Below are positions 1 through 5,416 of a stretch of DNA of 8,738 nucleotides, piece by piece. The notes beneath the pieces are model-generated. The model saw only the letters and a program-made list of their open reading frames with translations, did no database searches and was not told the DNA's origin. The position numbers and the translations under genes were made by a program. Position 1 is the stretch's first letter, and each line of letters starts with the position of its first letter. Source of the stretch: Succinivibrio sp. (GTDB lineage Bacteria > Pseudomonadota > Gammaproteobacteria > Enterobacterales > Succinivibrionaceae); contig JAGDBH010000300.1 in the NCBI GenBank assembly GCA_017959135.1, positions 1-8,738 on the forward strand, read 5' to 3'.

Positions 1-782
<782 letters not shown>

Positions 783-816
783 TTAATGACTCCTACTATG
801 TATGTTCTTTGATTAG

Positions 817-844
817 CTGTTGCATTTGTTAGGGATAGCAACAG
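817..844 (-). promoter_or_regulatory. Hairpin in the rbsB mRNA leader
   Basis: CTGTTGC (817-823) and GCAACAG (838-844) are a perfect 7-bp inverted repeat with a 14-base loop. If transcription starts near 858 the hairpin sits close to the 5' end of the rbsB message, about 35 bases before the start codon. It has no U-tract, so it is not a terminator. It could stabilise the mRNA or be a protein-binding site. Confidence 0.35.
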
Positions 845-864
845 AAGTTTCTTATTACCCCTAA

Positions 865-884
865 ATTATATTTAAACGCTTAAA
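865..884 (-). promoter_or_regulatory. Candidate rbsB promoter -10 box with adjoining LacI-type operator
   Basis: On the minus strand a perfect TATAAT (865-870) lies directly downstream of TTTAAGCGTTTAAA (871-884), a 14-bp near-palindrome with 12 of 14 positions symmetrical and a central CG, the typical build of LacI/GalR-family operators. The operator would occupy the spacer between -35 and -10, where a bound repressor blocks polymerase. No good -35 box is seen at 17-18 bp. An alternative weaker promoter is ATGACA with GATAAG 16 bp later, just upstream. Transcription would start near 858, giving a leader of about 75 bases. No LacI-family gene is in the window, so the binder is unknown. Confidence 0.42.
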
Positions 885-930
885 CTTCACTTATCACGAA
901 AATATCTTTTTTGTCATAATTCTATTTTCA

Positions 931-987
931 TTCGCTCCAAAATTGAGCAGGGGATCAAAAAATGCTTAATTTCAATCCAAAATTGTG
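931..987. repeat. Pair of 17-base direct repeats, 40 bp apart, upstream of rbsB
   Basis: TCCAAAATTG occurs at 936-945 and again at 976-985, exactly 40 bp apart. Including the flanks TTC (931-933, 971-973) and the trailing G, 14 of 17 positions match. The repeats lie about 75-130 bp upstream of the inferred rbsB transcription start. A direct repeat spaced by roughly four helical turns puts both copies on one face of the DNA, as expected for a regulator such as the AraC-family protein encoded at 1731-2975. That pairing is inference. Confidence 0.45.
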
Positions 988-995
988 ACATTTCT

Positions 996-1017
996 TCATT
1001 ATTTTTAAAAATAATGA
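996..1017. repeat. Perfect 22-bp AT-rich palindrome after the 2H phosphoesterase gene
   Basis: TCATTATTTTT (996-1006) is followed directly by its reverse complement AAAAATAATGA (1007-1017), with no loop. It begins 20 bases past the stop codon of the last gene of the rbsK operon. As RNA it could be a weak hairpin ending that operon, but it has no GC base pairs near its foot and no separate U-tract. It could equally be a protein-binding site upstream of rbsB. Confidence 0.4.
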
Positions 1018-1037
1018 TTAAATTCAATCAGAAAAGA

Positions 1038-1718
1038 TTAAAGAGGGATTTCACAAAGGACTTTTTTCTTTGAGTCACACCAGCTGTGAAAGCTGATTTC
1101 AAGCGAGCTGACACGCATTTTTCCGAAGGAGATGGGAGTATTTACAAAAGAAAGGATTTTTTCTGGATCAGAATATTTATTGCATAGACGAGCAATTGTT
1201 ACGTGAGAGGAAAATGTTTCATATCTTTCATCCAGTGTAAGACAGCGGGCTCTTAATTCCTTACGCAGGTTTTCTCTTAGTATCTGCAGCTGCGGCTCAT
1301 AAAAACCACGGACCATAACAGCATTGTCACTCGCAGTAAGACCGTCAAATTCAATTTCAAAAGGTTTTATGCTCTTTGCTACTTCTCTTACAGCTTCAAT
1401 ATACTGAGATATATTCTCCGGAATCTGTCTTCCTGCCTCCCCCTTCAGGACATCAAGAGCAGTTATATGAAAGTCTTTCTGAGGATAAAAGTACATGTCA
1501 GACTCAATTTCTTTTAGCCTGTCTATACATGCTGCAATTCTCTGTCCCACATCTGGAGCAATTCTTATAAGTACAACGAGAGCTCTGACGTTATTATCAA
1601 CAAAATCAGTGTAATCTAATCTGCCGTTACCGCCAGCAAGCAGAGTCTTATAGTTTTTCTGCAGTATCAATGCATAATGTTCACTAAGAAAGCTTCTGTC
1701 GTATTTAAAACTGGTCAT
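1038..1718 (-). CDS. 2H phosphoesterase superfamily protein (2'-5' RNA ligase-like)
   Basis: This 226-residue protein carries the two HxTx motifs that define the 2H phosphoesterase fold: FHITAL (H84, T86) and SHVTIAR (H172, T174), about 88 residues apart. The family hydrolyses or forms 2',5' or cyclic phosphodiester bonds in RNA ends, ADP-ribose cyclic phosphate or cyclic nucleotides. The substrate here cannot be read from sequence. About 45 residues precede the core, which is longer than in ThpR. No signal peptide or membrane segment is seen. I chose the ATG at 1716-1718, preceded by AGGT eight bases upstream; an in-frame GTG at 1727 has no ribosome site. The start lies 12 bases after the regulator's stop codon, so the gene is probably the last of the rbsK-rbsD-regulator operon. 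That context hints at a ribose-phosphate or ribonucleotide substrate, but this is only inference. Confidence 0.85.
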   Translation of the reverse strand: MTSFKYDRSFLSEHYALILQKNYKTLLAGGNGRLDYTDFVDNNVRALVVLIRIAPDVGQRIAACIDRLKEIESDMYFYPQKDFHITALDVLKGEAGRQIPENISQYIEAVREVAKSIKPFEIEFDGLTASDNAVMVRGFYEPQLQILRENLRKELRARCLTLDERYETFSSHVTIARLCNKYSDPEKILSFVNTPISFGKMRVSSLEISFHSWCDSKKKVLCEIPL

Positions 1719-1730
1719 ACCCTGCACCTG

Positions 1731-2975
1731 CTACAGTAATGAATCCCTGATAGCCTTGGAGTTCTTATAGGCGGCAGGTGTCATTCCTGTTTCCTTTAAG
1801 AAAACACGTCCAAAATGACTTTGAGAGTTAAAGGACAGAATCATGGCTATTTCACTGATATTTCTGTCTGTTGTGCGTAACAGCATCTTGGCGATTTCAA
1901 TTTTTCGTTTTCTGATATAGTCACCGATACTCATGTTCTTTTCCTGCCTGAAAAGCTTGGACAGATAGCTTGAACTTATCTTGAGCTTACTGCACATTTC
2001 CTGAAGATCAAACTTATCGTTAACATGATGATCGATATACTGACAGGCTCTGTCTACATATAGGGATGTACTTCTGGTCTTCTGGTCAGAAAGAAACTTT
2101 GCAACCTTCTGTGTGCATCTTAAGGCACATGCATGAGCAAGGGCTGCAGCATCAGACTCATATTTGCAGTCCTCAACCTCCATGATAAAACCATCTGAGA
2201 TGGTATACATCTCCTCCACCGAAAGTCCAACATCAATTGCAGCTCTGGTGGCTATGGTTATATCCACAATGGCAAGATTCTTTGCTGATCTGAGAGAATT
2301 TCTTGAAAGAGTTCCGCGCATACTTGAATAAATAGAATTCAGAGCACGTTTCAGACCATCAACGTCACCTGTACAGATTGCGTTTTTAATTGATTCTTCG
2401 AAAAAACCCGGGTTATGGGTTCTGCCATTCAGTCTCTGACTCTGTTCAGAGAAGATTCGAGCAAACTGCTTGTTGGTATTCTCAATGATGTCATCGCTTA
2501 AAACAGTTTCCTTAAGAAAATCACTAAGATAGATATATTCACCGGTAATAGAACTGTGGATAAGCAGAAGAATGGAGGCAAGTTTCTGAACTGTACAGAT
2601 GAAGGGAACAACATTTTCAGCATTATGCTTTAGGGCATAAAGCTTACAGAAATTCTGGTCAATCTCAGTAATGGAGATAGGACCGATAATCAGAATCAGA
2701 TCATCAGCACAGGCTACACCGCCATAAACGACAGGTTTTTCTTCAGCAATAATGGTGAGTCTTGACTGCTTTACCTTCTGAACAACCCTGACACGAAAAT
2801 CATAGTCCGTCTTAAATACATTCCAAGAGTCATTTTCTCCGTTATCGAACTTTTCATAGTAATGACAGTCGCTTTTGAAGATATGAGTTGGAACAGGAAG
2901 AAGTTGTTTTAGAAGACTCAGTCCATAAGAAAGAGGCAGAATATTTGCCTCTTTCTTATTGTTATCAGAAACCAT
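1731..2975 (-). CDS. AraC-family transcriptional regulator
   Basis: This 414-residue regulator has a C-terminal double helix-turn-helix domain (about 306-405). The first HTH includes FDLQEMCSKLKISSSYLSKLF and the second ISEIAMILSFNSQSHFGRVF, followed by the family signature ending GMTPAAYK. The N-terminal 300 residues are not a cupin. A segment around 82-102 ending in IIGPIS, and the stretch 192-290 (ESIKNAI, GD, LRSAKNLAIV, TRAAIDVGLS, SDGFI), resemble the long AraC-type regulators common in gut bacteria, including the YSIRK-associated kind. It starts 8 bases after the rbsD stop and has no clear Shine-Dalgarno, which suggests translational coupling to rbsD. Within the ribose operon it probably senses a sugar or its phosphate and activates the locus. 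Ribose operons of enteric bacteria use the LacI-type RbsR instead. Ligand and target sites are unknown. Confidence 0.88.
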   Translation of the reverse strand: MVSDNNKKEANILPLSYGLSLLKQLLPVPTHIFKSDCHYYEKFDNGENDSWNVFKTDYDFRVRVVQKVKQSRLTIIAEEKPVVYGGVACADDLILIIGPISITEIDQNFCKLYALKHNAENVVPFICTVQKLASILLLIHSSITGEYIYLSDFLKETVLSDDIIENTNKQFARIFSEQSQRLNGRTHNPGFFEESIKNAICTGDVDGLKRALNSIYSSMRGTLSRNSLRSAKNLAIVDITIATRAAIDVGLSVEEMYTISDGFIMEVEDCKYESDAAALAHACALRCTQKVAKFLSDQKTRSTSLYVDRACQYIDHHVNDKFDLQEMCSKLKISSSYLSKLFRQEKNMSIGDYIRKRKIEIAKMLLRTTDRNISEIAMILSFNSQSHFGRVFLKETGMTPAAYKNSKAIRDSLL

Positions 2976-2983
2976 AGTTCAGA

Positions 2984-3385
2984 CTAGAAAGAAACGTTAG
3001 ATTCCAGAATGATATTGCTGTATGGCTTGCACTCACCTGTTCTTACTACGGCAACACTCTTCTTGGTGCCAGCCTTGAACTCCTCGTGAGGAACCATAAC
3101 CACCTCGACACCATTCTTCTGTGCCCATGAGGTGATTTTCTCGTAGAATTCAGGATTCTGAGTCTTAGACTCAGAGGCAATGGTAACCTTCTGGAACTTG
3201 GCTTCTGCATCAATTACATTGAATACATCAAAAAAGCCAGGTACACCGTAGGTTACAGCAAGATCAATTCTCTGAACTCCTGGAGGAACAGGTAAACCGC
3301 AGTCACCAACAGTCAGAGTGTCATAATGACCAAGCTTTGAAATAACGTATGATAATTCAGAATTTAAACAACCAATCTTTTTCAC
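2984..3385 (-). CDS. rbsD: D-ribose pyranase
   Basis: RbsD interconverts the beta-pyranose and beta-furanose forms of D-ribose, giving ribokinase its furanose substrate; it is a cytoplasmic ring-shaped oligomer. The 133-residue product matches the whole length of E. coli RbsD (139). It keeps the N-terminal LNSELSYVISKLGHYDTL with catalytic-type H20, then VGDCGLPVP (D28), RIDLAVTYGVP, VPHEEF (H100) and the C-terminal RTGECKPYSNIIL (Y122, N124). The start codon is GTG. AAGGA lies six bases upstream, and its first two A bases belong to the TAA stop of rbsK, so the two genes are tightly coupled. Because rbsD and rbsK are adjacent and co-directional, the locus is very probably for ribose rather than another PfkB-family substrate. 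Confidence 0.95.
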   Translation of the reverse strand: MKKIGCLNSELSYVISKLGHYDTLTVGDCGLPVPPGVQRIDLAVTYGVPGFFDVFNVIDAEAKFQKVTIASESKTQNPEFYEKITSWAQKNGVEVVMVPHEEFKAGTKKSVAVVRTGECKPYSNIILESNVSF

Positions 3386-3394
3386 TTTATATCC

Positions 3395-4330
3395 TTATAG
3401 TCTGTCTGTCAGAACTTCCTGATTTGATTTCTTAATAAACTCCATTACATCCTTTGCTCTTGGAATAGAAGGAGTTGCACCCTTAACCTGAACGGCCAGA
3501 GCAGATGCTGCTGTAGCAGCCTTGATTGCCAGTGCACGATTCATATCTGTTGCAATATTGCAGATGAGGTAGCCTAAGAAGGTATCACCAGCGGCAGTAG
3601 TATCCACAGCGGTTACCTTGAAAGCTCTGCAGGAAATAGGATCTGCTCCGACTTCCTTTAGAATTGATCCTCTTGATCCTAAAGTCAGAACAAATGAGGT
3701 CTTAGGGAACTTGGCACAAAGCTTATCCAGAAGTTCATAAGGGTCGCAGTCCTCCGAAACTCCTGCCATAGCAGCACCTTCAATCTCGTTTACAATCAGA
3801 TAGGCACACTTCTCTAAAGGCAGCTTTAACAGTTCGTCTGTAAAAGGAGAAACATTGAAGCAGACCTTCAGGCCCTTTGCAGAGGCCTTTTCTATCATAT
3901 ATCTGATATTGCTGGTTTCGTTCTGAAGAACCATGAAGTCTCCGGCATCAAATTTAGCCAGAGTTGCATCAATATCAGCTTCTGTGATTGTCTGGTTAGC
4001 TCCGCCGTAAAGAAGAATGCAGTTCTGTCCATTTGAATCAACCTGAATAATGGTATGTCCGGAAGGGCAGTCTCTTTGAGCGACGTTAGAGAAATCGATT
4101 TTATCTTCGGATAGAACCTGTGTCAGGATCTTAGAATCGTCTTTACCTACAGCACCGGCATGATAAACATCGCCACCAGCACGAGATAAAGCAACTGACT
4201 GATTTAATCCCTTTCCACCGGCAAAGATGTTTCTATTGGTTGATGATAGGGTTTCACCTGCTTTAACAAAGTGAGGCACATCATAAACATAATCGATATT
4301 TAATGAGCGGTAATTTAAAATTTTCGGCAT
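3395..4330 (-). CDS. rbsK: Ribokinase (PfkB family)
   Basis: The enzyme phosphorylates D-ribose with ATP to ribose 5-phosphate, feeding the pentose phosphate and nucleotide pathways. The 311-residue product has both PfkB signatures: GGKGLNQSVALSRAGG (38-53) and AVDTTAAGDTFLGYL with catalytic Asp at 249. The ribose-binding SLNID motif is near residue 11, with AGET following, and LQNE and NEIE lie mid-protein. The usual Gly before SLN is Arg here (RSLNID). The C-terminal KGATPSIP matches the family's KGAQPSVP. I chose the ATG at 4328-4330 because AAGGTGA lies at the right distance; the in-frame GTG at 4339 sits immediately beside that Shine-Dalgarno and has none of its own. It is the first gene of the operon with rbsD, the AraC-type regulator and the 2H phosphoesterase. 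Confidence 0.93.
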   Translation of the reverse strand: MPKILNYRSLNIDYVYDVPHFVKAGETLSSTNRNIFAGGKGLNQSVALSRAGGDVYHAGAVGKDDSKILTQVLSEDKIDFSNVAQRDCPSGHTIIQVDSNGQNCILLYGGANQTITEADIDATLAKFDAGDFMVLQNETSNIRYMIEKASAKGLKVCFNVSPFTDELLKLPLEKCAYLIVNEIEGAAMAGVSEDCDPYELLDKLCAKFPKTSFVLTLGSRGSILKEVGADPISCRAFKVTAVDTTAAGDTFLGYLICNIATDMNRALAIKAATAASALAVQVKGATPSIPRAKDVMEFIKKSNQEVLTDRL

Positions 4331-4450
4331 TTCCGTCACCTTAATTATTTTTCTAGAGGTTTATCCGTTGCTTATTATTCTAATGGCTGATGCTCATTCG
4401 ATCCGTTATCATAATCTCATCTCTGAACAAATGAAATGAATCTGGTCGTC

Positions 4451-4467
4451 TGTTGTGAGCCACAACA
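4451..4467. promoter_or_regulatory. Inverted repeat, possible operator upstream of rbsK
   Basis: TGTTGTG (4451-4457), AGC, CACAACA (4461-4467) is a perfect 7-bp inverted repeat with a 3-base centre, about 120 bp upstream of the rbsK start. The compact size fits a dimeric regulator site. It is not a CRP consensus site, because the halves read TGTTGTG rather than TGTGA with a 6-base gap. The binder is unknown. Confidence 0.35.
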
Positions 4468-4498
4468 CATGAAAAGTCAGCTATTTTCTGCAAAAATC

Positions 4499-4520
4499 CG
4501 ATTATCCTTCTCAATAATCG
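4499..4520. promoter_or_regulatory. Inverted repeat over the ribB -35 region
   Basis: CGATTAT (4499-4505) and ATAATCG (4514-4520) form a perfect 7-bp inverted repeat separated by 8 bases. The right arm ends 21 bases before the TATAAT at 4542, so a bound protein would cover the -35 region of the inferred ribB promoter. Confidence 0.3.
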
Positions 4521-4541
4521 AAAATTAAATTGAATATCAAG

Positions 4542-4547
4542 TATAAT
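4542..4547 (+). promoter_or_regulatory. Candidate ribB -10 box
   Basis: A perfect TATAAT lies here, with no recognisable -35 at 16-18 bp (the region reads roughly ATCGAA). Transcription would begin near 4554, giving a leader of about 155 bases before the ribB ATG. This fits the structured elements found between 4583 and 4703. Confidence 0.4.
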
Positions 4548-4582
4548 ACGCAAACGTAAATAATTATAAAAATAACATAATC

Positions 4583-4635
4583 ACAGTAAAGCTATATGTT
4601 TCGTGCTTAGCGCATTAGTTACTGTTTATTTTTTT
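4583..4635 (+). terminator. Terminator-like hairpin in the ribB leader (possible attenuator)
   Basis: ACAGTAA (4583-4589), CTA (4592-4594) and ATG (4596-4598) pair with CAT-TAG-TTACTGT (4613-4625): 13 base pairs with an AG bulge and a single T bulge, and a 14-base loop. A U-rich tract TTTATTTTTTT (4625-4635) follows directly. No rightward gene lies upstream, so a terminator here would act on the ribB transcript itself. Its 3' arm (4620-4625) can instead pair with ACAGTA at 4657-4662, which would break the terminator. Confidence 0.45.
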
Positions 4636-4655
4636 ACGTTATCCGGTTTTAACAG

Positions 4656-4703
4656 GACAGTATTTTTCAGATTACTGTCATTACCACTCATAAAAAATGA
4701 GGT
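4656..4703 (+). promoter_or_regulatory. Second leader hairpin and Shine-Dalgarno-covering hairpin of ribB
   Basis: GACAGTA (4656-4662) and TACTGTC (4673-4679) form a perfect 7-bp stem with a 10-base loop. Just downstream, CTCAT (4687-4691) and ATGAG (4697-4701) can pair over five A bases, burying most of the ribB Shine-Dalgarno TGAGG (4698-4702). The first arm of the upstream stem is the same ACAGTA sequence that can pair with the terminator-like hairpin before it, so the folds are mutually exclusive. Confidence 0.4.
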
Positions 4704-4708
4704 TTAGA

Positions 4709-5359
4709 ATGAGCTTTAAAAACCTTTTGGAAAACTTCGGTGAAACACCAATTGATCGTGTTGAGGCTGCAATCAGCGCTTTAAAGCGTGGCCGCGGTAT
4801 TTTGGTTGTAGATAACGAGGACAGAGAAAACGAAGGCGATCTTATCTACGCAGCAGAAACCGTAACCGATGCTCAGATGGCATTCATGATTCGTGAATGT
4901 TCAGGTATCGTTTGTGTCTGCATTGAAGAAGAGCAGGCAAAGAGAATGAATCTGCCAATGATGGTACAGAACAATACCTCTGTATACGGTACTGCTTTCA
5001 CCATTTCAGTTGATGCTGCTCATGGTGTAACTACAGGTGTTAGTGCTCCTGATCGTGTAAAGGCAATCAAGGCAGTTATCAATCCAGAAGGAAAGCCAGA
5101 GGATCTTGCAAGCCCAGGTCACATGTTCCCTCTAGTTGCAAAGAAGGGCGGTGTACTTGAGCGTGACGGTCACACAGAGGCTTCAGTAGATTTAGCAAGA
5201 CTTGCAGGTTTAGCTCCAGCAGGTATTCTATGCGAGCTATGTGCTCCTGACGGACTGATGGCAAATCTGCCTCGTGTAACCCAGTTTGCTCTAGAGCATG
5301 ATCTGACCTGTCTATCAATTGAAGATCTGATTGCATATCGCAAAGCAAAGAACGTTTAA
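4709..5359 (+). CDS. ribB: 3,4-dihydroxy-2-butanone-4-phosphate synthase
   Basis: RibB converts ribulose 5-phosphate to 3,4-dihydroxy-2-butanone 4-phosphate plus formate, supplying the four-carbon unit for riboflavin. The 216-residue product matches E. coli RibB (217) over its full length as a stand-alone enzyme, with no GTP cyclohydrolase II domain. The acidic Mg-binding loop [10 protein letters not shown] is at 35-44, SGIVCV at 65-70, the [17 protein letters not shown] block at 82-98, [11 protein letters not shown] at 106-116, and DGHTEAS (H155, E157) at 153-159. The start at 4709 has TGAGG six bases upstream. An in-frame ATG at 4697 overlaps that Shine-Dalgarno and is unlikely. The gene has an unusual structured leader without an FMN riboswitch and is followed by an intrinsic terminator. 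Its substrate is a pentose phosphate, but a functional link to the divergent ribose operon is only conjecture. Confidence 0.96.
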   Translation: MSFKNLLENFGETPIDRVEAAISALKRGRGILVVDNEDRENEGDLIYAAETVTDAQMAFMIRECSGIVCVCIEEEQAKRMNLPMMVQNNTSVYGTAFTISVDAAHGVTTGVSAPDRVKAIKAVINPEGKPEDLASPGHMFPLVAKKGGVLERDGHTEASVDLARLAGLAPAGILCELCAPDGLMANLPRVTQFALEHDLTCLSIEDLIAYRKAKNV

Positions 5360-5360
5360 T

Positions 5361-5397
5361 AAAAAGAGGCGTCGACATTCAGTCTGACGCCCTTTTT
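5361..5397 (+). terminator. Intrinsic terminator after ribB
   Basis: GGCGTC (5368-5373) pairs with GACGCC (5386-5391). The stem continues inward through GAC/GTC with one bulged T, leaving a 5-base loop. TTTTT (5393-5397) follows, and AAAAAG precedes the stem. It ends 19 bases before the start codon of the next gene on the same strand. Confidence 0.8.
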
Positions 5398-5416
5398 GTA
5401 TGTGGGAGTGGCAGAT

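Larger units (their letters stand above)
4331..4708. other. Divergent intergenic region between rbsK and ribB
   Basis: This 378-base AT-rich spacer must hold the promoters of rbsK (leftward) and ribB (rightward). Leftward, TATGAT on the minus strand (4408-4413) is a possible rbsK -10 box, without a convincing -35. Rightward, a TATAAT box lies at 4542-4547. The region also has two inverted repeats (4451-4467 and 4499-4520) and the hairpins of the ribB leader (4583-4703), described separately. No RFN (FMN riboswitch) consensus and no coding sequence were found. Confidence 0.6.

Noticed and set aside
984..999. Possible CRP site TGTGACATTTCTTCAT upstream of rbsB
   Set aside because: Only the left half TGTGA matches; the right half TTCAT differs from TCACA at most positions, so it is not supported.
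1376..1570. Small plus-strand open frame inside the 2H phosphoesterase gene
   Set aside because: It lies opposite the HxTx-bearing coding frame and its composition is an antisense shadow. The frame at 7710-7898 inside pckA is treated likewise.
4331..4339. GTG start for rbsK at 4339
   Set aside because: The AAGG ribosome site touches this GTG, so the ATG at 4330 at the proper distance is the better start. The GTG at 1727 for the 2H gene is rejected on the same grounds.
4554..4708. FMN riboswitch (RFN element) before ribB
   Set aside because: This was expected for a gammaproteobacterial ribB, but the conserved RFN segments such as the GGGTGAAATTCCC-like block are absent. The hairpins present have a different layout.
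5396..5416. TTG or GTG starts for the hydrolase at 5396, 5402 or 5408
   Set aside because: They fall in the terminator T-tract or in the Shine-Dalgarno that serves the ATG at 5417, and BioH-like homology begins after that ATG.
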